From the NCBI GenBank assembly GCA_903901045.1, contig CAIUPP010000013.1:1-39981 (forward strand): 39,981 bases of DNA, in the 5' to 3' direction. Positions 24,995 to 33,081 of the stretch are shown piece after piece. Numbering within the stretch: position 1 is the stretch's first letter; the number at the start of each line of letters is the position of its first letter. Source of the DNA: an uncultured Planctomycetota bacterium (lineage in GTDB: Bacteria; Planctomycetota; Brocadiia; CAIUPP01). A program made the translations under genes and the position numbers. The notes beneath the pieces are model-generated. The model was not told the origin of the DNA and ran no database searches. It saw only the letters and a program-made list of their open reading frames with translations.

Positions 24995-25205
24995 GCCTCT
25001 CACCTTTTCATTCCGAACAAAAGGAAACAGAAGAGCGACCGTCTATCGGGACAGGGCCAGGAACCTCTCCATGAATTGCTGGACGGCTCCCTGTGCAACG
25101 TGTGAATGAACCATTCGGATTCTATTTCAGCATGGCCTTCGAATCCCACGCAATCTCTCCGGCAACCCCTCAGGTGCGCCGTTCGCTCGATCAGCCGCCG
25201 AGTGA

Positions 25206-25643
25206 TCAGCGACGACCGAACGCGCTCTTCCCGCACCTTGGGCACTTGTAGTCGGGCGGGGGTGGGGGGGTATCCAGCGCCCCTATCGGATGTTTATCCT
25301 TCCCTTGCGGTTCAATGGGAGGCTGCATTTGGGGAGGCCGCATCTCAGGAGCAGGAATGGGCCGGCCGCACGCCATGCACGTCATCACGTCAACCATGGT
25401 GTATTCGCCGGTCTTGGGACTCTTGTAGTGACAGGACTTGTCAGGCGCATATTTGCCTTGCCAGTCGCCGAACCGCTCTGTCATAACTTCCAGAGTTTTC
25501 AGGTCAATCCTATCAATCTTCTGATCCATCAACCACGCCGGCGGCTGGGGAGAGCCGCTCGTGGTCCGTTTCACAGTGATCACCACTCCGACGACGATGA
25601 CGACGAGCAGCACTGCGGCGAGCACGATCTTCTTGCGTCCCAT
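25206..25643 (-). CDS. Membrane-anchored zinc-ribbon-like protein
   Basis: 145 aa, family not recognised. Residues 5-23 (IVLAAVLLVVIVVGVVITV) form one transmembrane anchor after a short basic start, so the rest should be outside the cytoplasm. Two Cys pairs, CMACG (about 89-93) and KCPRCGK (about 134-140), could bind one zinc or iron. They are separated by a Pro-rich linker ending in a run of prolines. ATG 25643 follows GGGAGGAAG. It lies downstream of the LamG-like and prepilin-like genes, and the three may form one surface or export module. Function unknown. Confidence 0.65.
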   Translation of the reverse strand: MGRKKIVLAAVLLVVIVVGVVITVKRTTSGSPQPPAWLMDQKIDRIDLKTLEVMTERFGDWQGKYAPDKSCHYKSPKTGEYTMVDVMTCMACGRPIPAPEMRPPQMQPPIEPQGKDKHPIGALDTPPPPPDYKCPRCGKSAFGRR

Positions 25644-26044
25644 ACTTCACTTCCTCCCATAAGCTCTTGCGGAGTTCAGAGCCTTTCGTTGACCTGGCCC
25701 CACTGAAGGGTGGCCGGCGCGCGAGTTCGTGCGCGGGCAACCTGCCGAACAGCGCCAGAACCACAGTCCCATTTCTACGCGGAATGCCCTCGCCTGAAGC
25801 ATTTGAGGCATACAGTGTGGCTCGCGGGGTGGCCCAAGCCAGGAGCGGGGGGGCGTCGCGTGTTTGGATGACAAAGTCATCCTCGCCGGCGCTCGGGAAG
25901 CACTTCTGGACCCGGCGGCTGCGCCGATGCGGACAACCTTTCCCCTGCGCGGCCGTCAACTGCCGAAAGCAGCGCCGCAACTCTTCCGTTGAGGGGGATT
26001 TCCCGCCTGGCAGGGGCGGATTCGCGAGGAGCGCGAACCCGCGG
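25644..26044 (-). other. 401-bp non-coding gap with several predicted hairpins
   Basis: No convincing gene on either strand: the open frames here have no recognisable domains or ribosome-binding sites. The region does contain inverted repeats: a 9-bp stem at 26018-26040, a CCGCC/GGCGG stem just beyond it, and a perfect 7-bp stem GGATGAC-AAA-GTCATCC at 25866-25882. It separates two genes for exported proteins on the same strand. It may hold a processing or termination region and a promoter for 25643, but no clear -35/-10 pair was found. Confidence 0.4.
26018..26040 (-). terminator. Stem-loop just after the LamG-like gene
   Basis: Five bases past the TAG at 26045-26047, the minus-strand RNA can form a 9-bp stem (GGGUUCGCG with CGCGAAUCC, loop CUCCU). 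Its one non-Watson-Crick pair is G-U in this orientation but a mismatch in the opposite one, which favours a minus-strand transcript. No U-run follows, so it may stabilise or process the mRNA rather than terminate it. Confidence 0.35.
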
Positions 26045-26794
26045 CTACTCAAGCCTTTCGTTCGCGAAATTGTCAATGCTTCCGATGAAGGGCTCGTTGA
26101 ACGCGTTCCCTTTTGTCGTTTCGTCATACCTCGCAAAGTTGCCGATATAAGCCTGATCGGCTGCATTGACAAGCAAGGTCGTTGTGCTCTCCGTTGAAAA
26201 ATCTTCCACCTTGTCGTCAATCAGCAGGACGTCGCCGTCGGCCCCATAGTAGAGGTCGAAATGATGCCATGCCTTCAAGGCCACCGGAGCAGAGGTCAGA
26301 TTGCGGTAGCCGTTCCCCATCGAGATGCTGGCGTATACTTCTCCTTTGACAGTGAATAACATAGCCATTTTGGTGTTGCCACCGGTACCGACGCTCAAGA
26401 GACAGCAGGCTTGCCCAACACCCGGGAGTTCAACCGGATAGAAGTCAAACGATATGTGGGCTTTGGCGGGCAGGTAATAGGGTATGTAGACGTGGCTTAT
26501 CGGGTCGGCGCCCTTGGGGAACACGAGGGCCTTGTGCTTTTCATCTGCGGCATCTTTCCCCGGGCCGAGCGTCGTAGAACCAAACAGATCTTGCTTCTGC
26601 TTGGTTGCAAAGTCTTCCTTCCAGGCGGTGATCACCTTCATCGCTTTGAACTTTGCCACAAGCGCCTTGGCCTGCTCATCGCTCCGGGCGTCGGCGAAAA
26701 CGCGCACTGGCAGGAGGGAGAAGACGCACATCAGCGCGACCGGCAACCACCTTCGCGAACGCGGCCCAAACAGCATGCTATCCTGCGTTCCCAT
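26045..26794 (-). CDS. Secreted LamG/concanavalin-like protein
   Basis: 249 aa with a signal peptide (RSRRWLPVALMCVFSLLPV, cleavage near VFA at 34). The mature part fits a LamG/concanavalin A-like jelly roll: ISFDFYPVEL, a central VGTGGNTKMAMLF, then WHHFDLYYGADGDVLLIDD, and the closing FIGSIDNF, a common ending of this fold. Such domains bind sugars or mediate adhesion and are often non-catalytic. ATG 26794 follows AGGAG eight bases upstream, and a start further upstream would run into the repeated leader. It lies between the prepilin-like gene and the zinc-ribbon gene. Its leader and signal peptide resemble those of the unrelated gene at 7472-10420. Confidence 0.7.
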   Translation of the reverse strand: MGTQDSMLFGPRSRRWLPVALMCVFSLLPVRVFADARSDEQAKALVAKFKAMKVITAWKEDFATKQKQDLFGSTTLGPGKDAADEKHKALVFPKGADPISHVYIPYYLPAKAHISFDFYPVELPGVGQACCLLSVGTGGNTKMAMLFTVKGEVYASISMGNGYRNLTSAPVALKAWHHFDLYYGADGDVLLIDDKVEDFSTESTTTLLVNAADQAYIGNFARYDETTKGNAFNEPFIGSIDNFANERLE

Positions 26795-26911
26795 GTCGTC
26801 TTCTCCTAAATCCTGTTTCCTGAAACGCCTTCGGCGCCAGGTTGACCGTGCGTTGTCCGGCCAACCCGGCGCCTTTGACAGTGCAAACAAACTCGAACGG
26901 CGTAATCAGAG
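26792..26911 (-). repeat. Stop-to-start intergenic repeat, copy B, with strong hairpin
   Basis: 120-bp counterpart of 2144-2262, running from the prepilin-gene stop (TGA in CTCTGATTACGCC) to the LamG-gene ATG. It holds a hairpin at 26833-26873: two 16-base arms (GGCGCCGGGTTGGCCG and CGGTCAACCTGGCGCC on the minus strand) around a 9-base loop, fully paired in minus-strand RNA with two G-U pairs. No U-run follows the stem. The distal end carries AGGAGAAG as ribosome-binding site. Confidence 0.75.
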
Positions 26912-28324
26912 TCCGTCCACTCCCACGTCGATGCCGGACGCCGTGTCAAACCTGTGCCAGATCATCGCCGATCCATTCCCATGACTGATGTTTTCAGGCC
27001 AGCTGTTATAGGTGGCGAAGCTTGAGTGATCAACACCTGCGACGGAGCCCCAATCAACAATGTTGGGCAGCATCGTGCCGGCAGCCCATGAATAGGAGCA
27101 GTTCATGTTCCACCATATGATCTGCTGCTGCGCGTCGCCATACCACTTCGCCGAGGCGTCGCCATACAGGACGTTGTAGCCGTCGCGATGCCCATACCAC
27201 CCCTCTCCGGGCCAGTTGTTGCCGCCGTTGTTGGCGGAGAAGGATGTCGGGCACCAGAGGCCGTTCCGGCTGAACGTGTCGCTCACGATCGCGCGGCCGC
27301 CGAGCTGCTTGTCCGTCTTGAACATAGGCTCGCCGGCGTACACGACGCGGTTCGGCTTGGCCCCCAGCAGTCGCACCCAGGCGGGGCCATCGTAAGCCGA
27401 GACGCCTTGGCCTATCGAAGCTTGAGACGCCATCAAGCGGTAGTTATAGCTGCATTCTATGCCGACATAGGGGCCGTACGTATTGTTGTCTCCCCAATTG
27501 CCTGTCGGAGCGGAAGCCACGGGGTAGGCCGCATGCATGACCGAGTGCGGATCGAGGTTGCTGAATTTGCGTATTTCACTCAACGTGCTCAGCGCCTGGG
27601 TGTAGGCGCCGCCTGCATAACCATTGCCTGTAGTGTAGTGGGAGTTGATACCGGGCGGATACGCCCAGTCGTCGCCCATGTTGGATGCGGTCGGACAAAA
27701 GAAGGCGCTGATGTCACCGAAATAACCTGCGGCCGCCAGTGTGCCCAAGCCGATCGGACCCAGGTTGAGGTCGCCGGCCACCATCACGTTGGTGGTGTCA
27801 TAAGGAGACCCCACCGACAGGTAGGTTTGATGTTTCTGCCCGACGAAGATCGTTCGATAATTGCGCATGGAGTCGAGCCATGTGCCGTCGTGTGTGGAAG
27901 GGGCACACGTGTAAGTGATGCCGGTGAAGCCGGGGGCTTTCCCCGCCAACTGCGGCTCCGTGTATACGCCCCACTCGGCCCAGTCGGTCGCCGCGCCGGT
28001 GTAGATGATGGTGTTGAACCCAGTGGGGGCGTAGATTCCCCCCTTCGTGGAGTCGGTGTAAATCGTGCCCGTTGCGGAGTTGATGTTGCCGGTCGGGGTC
28101 CCCCAACCCGGCCAGGATGGGAAATAGCCGCTGTAGTCACCGGTGTAGGAGGCCAACGCCACCGACATCTGCTTCAGGTTGTTCAAGCACGCCGTGCGCC
28201 GCGCTTTCTCTCTTGCCGCCGCCAGGGCCGGCAACAACATCCCGGCCAAAATAGCGATAATAGCGATAACGACTAACAACTCGATCAGCGTGAACGCCGA
28301 CAACCATGCCCGACAGTTCCTCAT
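26906..28324 (-). CDS. Prepilin-type protein with GxxDG-like C-terminus (DUF1559-like)
   Basis: 472 aa. The N-terminus has a short leader then [20 protein letters not shown], the type IV prepilin/type II pseudopilin methylation motif with the conserved Glu at +5, followed by [20 protein letters not shown]. The large exported domain ends with [20 protein letters not shown], the H-x-DG signature widespread in PVC-group pseudopilin-like proteins. It should be processed by a prepilin peptidase and exposed at the cell surface. Many such proteins are encoded beside carbohydrate genes in these bacteria; a binding role is suspected, not proven. ATG 28324 has GGAAGGGAGG upstream. It is 25 bp downstream of the regulator gene and may be cotranscribed with it. 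Confidence 0.88.
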   Translation of the reverse strand: MRNCRAWLSAFTLIELLVVIAIIAILAGMLLPALAAAREKARRTACLNNLKQMSVALASYTGDYSGYFPSWPGWGTPTGNINSATGTIYTDSTKGGIYAPTGFNTIIYTGAATDWAEWGVYTEPQLAGKAPGFTGITYTCAPSTHDGTWLDSMRNYRTIFVGQKHQTYLSVGSPYDTTNVMVAGDLNLGPIGLGTLAAAGYFGDISAFFCPTASNMGDDWAYPPGINSHYTTGNGYAGGAYTQALSTLSEIRKFSNLDPHSVMHAAYPVASAPTGNWGDNNTYGPYVGIECSYNYRLMASQASIGQGVSAYDGPAWVRLLGAKPNRVVYAGEPMFKTDKQLGGRAIVSDTFSRNGLWCPTSFSANNGGNNWPGEGWYGHRDGYNVLYGDASAKWYGDAQQQIIWWNMNCSYSWAAGTMLPNIVDWGSVAGVDHSSFATYNSWPENISHGNGSAMIWHRFDTASGIDVGVDGL

Positions 28325-28349
28325 GGTACGACCCTCCCTTCCTTAAGGA

Positions 28350-29498
28350 TCAGACCGCCGGAACACCCGACGACGCCCGAACCACTAGTTGCGGAAACAC
28401 GTGGGGACGGACCGCTTTTTCGCCGCGGAGGCGATTCACAATGTAGTTAACGGCTTCCTCTCCTTGCTGCGCAAAATAGCGCTCGACGGTTGTCAGCGCA
28501 GGGATGCTTCTCGCAGATTCCCAACAGTTGTCGGATCCGACAACCGACATGTCGCCAGGGACACTCATCCCGCGCGCTTGCAGAAGGCTGAGCACCAGCA
28601 GGGCTCGCGCATCGTTGTTGCACAGGATCGCCGTGGGCCGCGGGGAACGCGACAGCAGAATATCCAAGGCCCTGACCGTGTCTTCAGGACCGTAACTCTC
28701 CGAGTGCAACGCTTCCACGTAGAGATAAGGGTTCGGTTCCAGTCCCGCGCGAGAGTAAGCCCGCAGGTAGCCTTGGCGGCTGCCCCACGCAACGGACCGT
28801 TCGACCGACGCCGAATCGGTGGGCATCGGCAGATTCAACAACGCGATGTCCCTGTGGCCCAAAGCGAGAAGGTGCGTCGTGGCCTGCTCAAAGCCGCAGT
28901 CGAGGTTGCATTCGACAAAGGGCAGATTTGTCTCTCCCGTCGCCATGACGACGCAGGCTGGAATATCACGCTCGATCACCTCCTGGGCAACGACGCCAAA
29001 ACCATCCGCCTCGTATGCGTGGTCAAAGAAGAGCACGCCAAACCGCGACTTTGTGTAGTGCTGCAGCCTGAACTCCGCTCCATTGGTCAGCGAATGGAGC
29101 CGCGCGTGCCGCCGTTGCACACCGTGTGTTATGCCGCGCAGCCATTCGACCCCTCTCCAGTTATGGCCGTCGAGAAACACCGGGTTAATACAGAGGACGA
29201 TTTCCAGGTCAACGGCCATCTCGGCAATCGGCGCTACAAACGCCCCGGAATTCGTCCGCGTGACAATCATGCCTTCGTCTCGAAGCATCTCGAAGGCTCG
29301 GGCGGCTGTGCGTATGCCCACGCCGTATTCCCGTGCGATCTCTCGCACCGTCGGCAGTTTCGTTCCTGGCGAGAGCTGCCGATCCTTAATGATGGTGACA
29401 AGGTCATCGCGAATACGGTTGCTCAAGGGTACGCGCGACTGTGGATCCGTCGGGCGCTTCATGTCGGCCAGTAGCACGCGTGTTGAACTCACGGTCAT
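28350..29498 (-). CDS. GntR-headed transcriptional regulator with LacI-type sensor domain
   Basis: 382 aa. A GntR winged-helix domain occupies about 20-90 (PLSNRIRDDL, LPTVREIAREYGVGIRTAAR, LRDEGMIVTRTNSGAFVA). A periplasmic-binding-protein-like sensor domain of the LacI/GalR type follows (LALGHRDIALLN, PTAILCNNDARA, MSVVGSDNCWESARSIPALTTV). This AraR-like combination usually makes a sugar-responsive repressor. ATG 29498 follows GAGAGGC. It is transcribed divergently from the Gfo/Idh/MocA gene, and repeated GTATC sites lie in the space between, so it probably controls both blocks and itself. Confidence 0.9.
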   Translation of the reverse strand: MTVSSTRVLLADMKRPTDPQSRVPLSNRIRDDLVTIIKDRQLSPGTKLPTVREIAREYGVGIRTAARAFEMLRDEGMIVTRTNSGAFVAPIAEMAVDLEIVLCINPVFLDGHNWRGVEWLRGITHGVQRRHARLHSLTNGAEFRLQHYTKSRFGVLFFDHAYEADGFGVVAQEVIERDIPACVVMATGETNLPFVECNLDCGFEQATTHLLALGHRDIALLNLPMPTDSASVERSVAWGSRQGYLRAYSRAGLEPNPYLYVEALHSESYGPEDTVRALDILLSRSPRPTAILCNNDARALLVLSLLQARGMSVPGDMSVVGSDNCWESARSIPALTTVERYFAQQGEEAVNYIVNRLRGEKAVRPHVFPQLVVRASSGVPAV

Positions 29499-29507
29499 CG
29501 CCTCTCG

Positions 29508-29559
29508 GTATCTGTGAATGTGCGCGCGTATCTATGAATTTTCACTTGTATCATTGTGT
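29508..29559. promoter_or_regulatory. Three direct GTATC sites at 20-bp spacing (candidate operators)
   Basis: GTATCTGTGAAT at 29508, GTATCTATGAAT at 29528 and GTATCATTGTGT at 29548 are direct repeats with exact 20-bp periods. They lie between the divergent regulator and oxidoreductase genes, and the third overlaps the predicted -35 box of the plus-strand promoter. This is the arrangement expected of cooperative repressor sites read on one face of the helix. Confidence 0.5.
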
Positions 29560-29575
29560 CTCTTTATGGTAATAT
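29546..29575 (+). promoter_or_regulatory. Predicted sigma70-type promoter of the right-hand block
   Basis: TTGTAT (29546-29551) and TAATAT (29570-29575) are separated by 18 bases, a good match to a housekeeping promoter, reading towards the Gfo/Idh/MocA start at 29694. Transcription would begin near 29582. It lies in a locally AT-rich stretch within a GC-rich region. Confidence 0.5.
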
Positions 29576-29693
29576 ACCGCCAGTGAGGGTCTTTGTCAAG
29601 AAGTAACCAAAGAATTTCTTCTTCCATTCGCGCTCGTGGAAGCGGCGCAAGGTGAAGATCAACACGCAGTTTGTTGCGAAAGTGAGGGTGTTA

Positions 29694-30884
29694 ATGTCTG
29701 AAGGCATCATCGTCGTCGGCGCCGGAGCGCGAGGGCTGGCTTTCATCCAGATGCTTACACGACAACTTCACCGCAAGGTTGTCGCGGTCGTCGAGAACAA
29801 CCCTGACAAGGAAGAACTCGTTCGACGCCGGCTCAAAGTGATTGGCGCTCCTAACACTCCCCTTGTGCGCACGTTCGCGAAGGCGCTCCCCTTCATACCG
29901 GCCGGGTCGCGGAGGGTGGTTTTCATCATGACGCCGGAGTGGCAGCACTTGCCAATCTTCCGCCAAGCCATCGCCGCGGACTGTCACATCTTCCTCGAGA
30001 AGCCGGTGGCAACCACACGGCGAGACGCCCTCGAAATCCGCAGGCTTGCGCGACGGAGCCCGCGCGTGGTCCACTTGGGATTCGTGCTCAGGTTCGCGCC
30101 TTTCTATGAGAAGATCAAGCGCATCGTGGATTCCGGGGCGCTGGGCACGCTGGTGTCCATTCAGATGAACGAGCGTTTGGGCTTCTCGCACGGCGCATGT
30201 TTCCACCGGGGCTGGCACCGGAAGAAACGCTACACGGGCGGCATCATAAATGAGAAATGTTGCCACGACCTCGATCTGCTCTGCTGGTTGAAGGAGAAGC
30301 AGTCCACTCCATCCAAAGTGATGTCCTTCGGCGGTCGGAACTTCTTCCCGCACCGGGATACGCCGGAGCGTTGCGAGGAGTGCGGATTGCGCAAGTGTCC
30401 GTGGCGCATGCGTCTCAAGATAGTTGATCCGAACATGCTCATCCGTGGGGCGCTGCCCAAGGATCCGACGGTTTCGGACTGGAGCCGATGCGTGTTCAGG
30501 TCCGACAGCGACGTCATGGACCACCAGTGCGTGCAGATCGCTTTCGCCGACGGCACCCAGGGCGTTTTTAACTTCGTCACAAGCTCCAGCACCCCCGGCC
30601 GCGACCTGTTAATCCACGGCTCGGACGGATACCTTGCCGGCGATCTCCAAACCGGCACATTCACTTACCAGAATTACTGGAGCGGACGAACAAAGAGGGT
30701 GTCCGTCGGCGCTCTGGGGCCGCACGGCGGAGGGGATGTCGGTATCGTCGAAGAGTTTCTCAAGAACGTGGCCCACAATCGCAAGCCGGTTCCCGGCGTT
30801 GAGGAGGGCGTCCGGGCCAGCCTGATCGCTTTCGCCGCTGACCAGAGCGTGGCAACGGGCCGCGCGGTAACATTGCGCTCGTGA
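29694..30884 (+). CDS. Gfo/Idh/MocA-family oxidoreductase
   Basis: 396-aa NAD(P)-dependent oxidoreductase. The Rossmann domain starts IIVVGAGARG (9-14) and the family EKP motif is FLEKPV (E102-P104). The substrate domain has INEKCCHDLDLL (K188, H191, D192 or D194), placing the Lys and Asp/His pair used by sugar and inositol dehydrogenases. A Cys group C227, C230, C235 (CEECGLRKC) is the form seen in some longer members and may bind a metal. ATG 29694 is preferred for GAGGG upstream; an in-frame ATG 42 bases earlier is weaker. First gene of the plus-strand block. It may oxidise a released sugar or act in a redox-assisted glycoside cleavage, but the substrate is unknown. Confidence 0.88.
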   Translation: MSEGIIVVGAGARGLAFIQMLTRQLHRKVVAVVENNPDKEELVRRRLKVIGAPNTPLVRTFAKALPFIPAGSRRVVFIMTPEWQHLPIFRQAIAADCHIFLEKPVATTRRDALEIRRLARRSPRVVHLGFVLRFAPFYEKIKRIVDSGALGTLVSIQMNERLGFSHGACFHRGWHRKKRYTGGIINEKCCHDLDLLCWLKEKQSTPSKVMSFGGRNFFPHRDTPERCEECGLRKCPWRMRLKIVDPNMLIRGALPKDPTVSDWSRCVFRSDSDVMDHQCVQIAFADGTQGVFNFVTSSSTPGRDLLIHGSDGYLAGDLQTGTFTYQNYWSGRTKRVSVGALGPHGGGDVGIVEEFLKNVAHNRKPVPGVEEGVRASLIAFAADQSVATGRAVTLRS

Positions 30885-30900
30885 AACAGAGGCGGGGAAC

Positions 30901-32952
30901 ATGGCTTCTTCAATCGGGGACGCGTCATTTGAGAAGTGGTTTTGGATCGAGTTGATCGGATTCGACAATACGCAGAGCGATTTCGGCGTCCGCGCGTGTT
31001 TCGAGCGGGCGGGATTCGTTCCCGAAGGGGTGACTCTTCTTCTGTCGAACTCGGACTTCATCAACGCCCCCGAGGGGCTGGAACAGGACGCCCCGCTTCC
31101 GTTCGACTGCTGCTCGTATGGCGGACATCCCCGCAATGCCGAACGGGAACGCCAGGTGTGGACCCGATGGCAAGTGAAGGGGCTGGTGCAAGAGCTTCAA
31201 CGGCATGGCAGTAAGGTCTACTGCTCGGTCTTCGGCTCTTCCATGTCGGCGGGATGGAACGACAAACATCGCGAGGTCCTTTTCCATTCCACACGGCAAC
31301 GCGCCGAGACCAGAGTGATTTGCATATGGAAACGTTTCAGCGACAACACGTACTATGAGGATTTCTTCGTCCGCAAGCTCGTGGCGGTGATGCAGGATTA
31401 CGGGTTTGACGGCTACCATGGCGCGGACTGTTACAGCCCTCAACTACTGGCGATCTATGACGGGGACTTTTCGGATGACGTGGTGGACCAGTTCCTGAGC
31501 GCCACGGGAATCGCCCTGCCATCGGGCGTCAAGAAGAAGTGCAACGGCGACACGGCATTGCTCGAACAGCGGGCACTCTGGATATGGAAAACGCGGCGGC
31601 GGGAATGGATCGCATTCCACGTCCAACGCATAGTATCCTTCTGGCGGAAGGTGGCAGATGCGCTTCATGGCCTCGGAAAGGCCGTCGTACTGAACAGCTT
31701 CTGGACGCGCGATCCGTTCGAGGCAGTCTACCGCTATGGCTCCGACTACAGAAAGCTGGCGGAAGCCGGGGTGGATGGGTTCATCGTCGAATCAGCCGCC
31801 GCTGCGCATGAGAGCATGGAGTTCGGCGAGCCGGGGTCGCGCATTCTCTGCAACTTCATGGCCGCTCAGCTTCTGATCAAGGCCCATGCGCCCGCAGCGC
31901 CGCTTCGCTGGTTGCACGGAGTGAAGGACGTGCAGGAAGGCTGGGACACGCTGCATGATACGCCGCGCGCCCTCGACAGCGAAATCTTTGCCTTGAATAA
32001 TCTGTACTGGAACGACCCCAAGGGAAAGACAAGACGCTGCGCGAACGGCCTGGTGGTCTGCACGCCGGACGGCATCATCCAGGAGGATTGGCGGCGGCTT
32101 CGGCAGACGTGGGATTTGTCCGTATCTCTCTCGCCCGCACGCGTATTGGGGGCCACTCTCATTTGGTCCGAACAAGCCTTTGAAAGACAGATGGATGATT
32201 TCATCACTACCCGGCGATGGACGACTCACCGCCTTGTTCATCACCTGATCGCCCGCGGCGCCCCGATTCATGCGGTTGTGGACGTGAAGAACCTGGACGT
32301 CGCCAACGGACCCCTTCTGCTCCTGAATCCACATCTCTTTCCCGAAGAAGAAATCAGAGAGGTCATGGCCTATCGGAGAGGCCCTGTCATCACGATCGGC
32401 GGGAAGGCAACGGCGCTCCCTCAACCCGAATTTCGATTTGAGGACGTTTATCCGCCCAATCAGCTGATTTGTGGCGTTTATCGAGCCGGCCAACGCTTTG
32501 ATGTGAGCGTCGTCAAGGAGGGCGACGAGACCCCGCCGGCGGAGATGTCGGACATCAGCGATCCGGCCTCCTGGGTCGACGAACTCTACTTCCGCAGAGT
32601 CTCCGACAGCTTCTTGAAGAGCTGCGCCGAGGTCCTTTGTGCGTGCAGCCACGGCATGAAGATCCGGGGTAATTGGGGCCTCAGCATTCGCGGCGGGGCG
32701 CTCGCGATTGGATTGACGGCATTGGAAGAGACTCCGGGCAGAATTCGGGTGCTGCTCAGGAATGACAGGTACGTTTACGCTATCCCGCGAATTGAAACGG
32801 GGCGCAAGATCAAGTCGATGCGCTTGTTGACAGGCGGTTGCTTCATGGTCCTGAACTACTGGGCGACTTGCGGGTACTGTTCGGAAACGGAATTTGAGAT
32901 CGGCAGGATACCGCCGAGAGGGACGTCCGTGCTGGAGATAACCTTTGCGTGA
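30901..32952 (+). CDS. Large putative TIM-barrel carbohydrate-active protein, family unassigned
   Basis: 683 aa without signal peptide. The N-terminal half (about 10-330) has barrel-like strands with KVYCSVFG, YGFDGYHGADCYSP, KAVVLNSFW and GVDGFIVES, suggesting a glycoside-hydrolase-like barrel with candidate acidic residues (D of GYHGAD, E of VES). The middle (about 440-520) resembles a flavodoxin-like domain, and the end is beta-rich. ATG 30901 has AGAGGCGGGG upstream and follows the oxidoreductase by 16 bp. The domain order (barrel, Rossmann-like, beta) resembles the GH42-like gene at 3905-5908, but the sequences are not obviously alike. Function unknown. Confidence 0.6.
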   Translation: MASSIGDASFEKWFWIELIGFDNTQSDFGVRACFERAGFVPEGVTLLLSNSDFINAPEGLEQDAPLPFDCCSYGGHPRNAERERQVWTRWQVKGLVQELQRHGSKVYCSVFGSSMSAGWNDKHREVLFHSTRQRAETRVICIWKRFSDNTYYEDFFVRKLVAVMQDYGFDGYHGADCYSPQLLAIYDGDFSDDVVDQFLSATGIALPSGVKKKCNGDTALLEQRALWIWKTRRREWIAFHVQRIVSFWRKVADALHGLGKAVVLNSFWTRDPFEAVYRYGSDYRKLAEAGVDGFIVESAAAAHESMEFGEPGSRILCNFMAAQLLIKAHAPAAPLRWLHGVKDVQEGWDTLHDTPRALDSEIFALNNLYWNDPKGKTRRCANGLVVCTPDGIIQEDWRRLRQTWDLSVSLSPARVLGATLIWSEQAFERQMDDFITTRRWTTHRLVHHLIARGAPIHAVVDVKNLDVANGPLLLLNPHLFPEEEIREVMAYRRGPVITIGGKATALPQPEFRFEDVYPPNQLICGVYRAGQRFDVSVVKEGDETPPAEMSDISDPASWVDELYFRRVSDSFLKSCAEVLCACSHGMKIRGNWGLSIRGGALAIGLTALEETPGRIRVLLRNDRYVYAIPRIETGRKIKSMRLLTGGCFMVLNYWATCGYCSETEFEIGRIPPRGTSVLEITFA

Positions 32953-32967
32953 AGGGAGAACAAATAA

Positions 32968-32992
32968 GGGCGGGGAGCGGGGGGGGGGCGGG
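32968..32992 (+). other. G-quadruplex-like tract with a G10 run
   Basis: GGG-C-GGGG-AGC, then ten Gs, then C-GGG gives four G-runs with loops of 1-3 bases, a strong quadruplex-forming pattern on the coding strand just upstream of the GH4 gene. The ten-base G run (32979-32988) is also a place where replication slippage, or an assembly error, is likely. Confidence 0.5.
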
Positions 32993-33070
32993 ATGCTCAT
33001 CATGCCCTGGCTCTATCATTATCATTGGTACATTCTTTGGGGGCTGGTCACCCGTCTATTTTCTGAGTAA
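32993..33070 (+). CDS. Possible 25-aa hydrophobic small protein
   Basis: ATG 32993 opens 25 codons reading MLIMPWLYHYHWYILWGLVT then RLFSE and TAA, 11 bp before the GH4 start. It is rich in aromatic and hydrophobic residues and would span a membrane once. The only upstream purine tract is the G-rich quadruplex region, so translation is doubtful. It could be a leader peptide, a small membrane protein or chance. Confidence 0.25.
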   Translation: MLIMPWLYHYHWYILWGLVTRLFSE

Positions 33071-33081
33071 GGGAATGAATC

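Noticed and set aside
25513-26220. 235-codon minus-strand frame over the zinc-ribbon gene, the spacer and the end of the LamG-like gene
   Set aside because: It overlaps two better-supported genes in other frames, lacks a ribosome-binding site and is rich in Arg/Pro/Ser as expected for a non-coding GC-rich frame.
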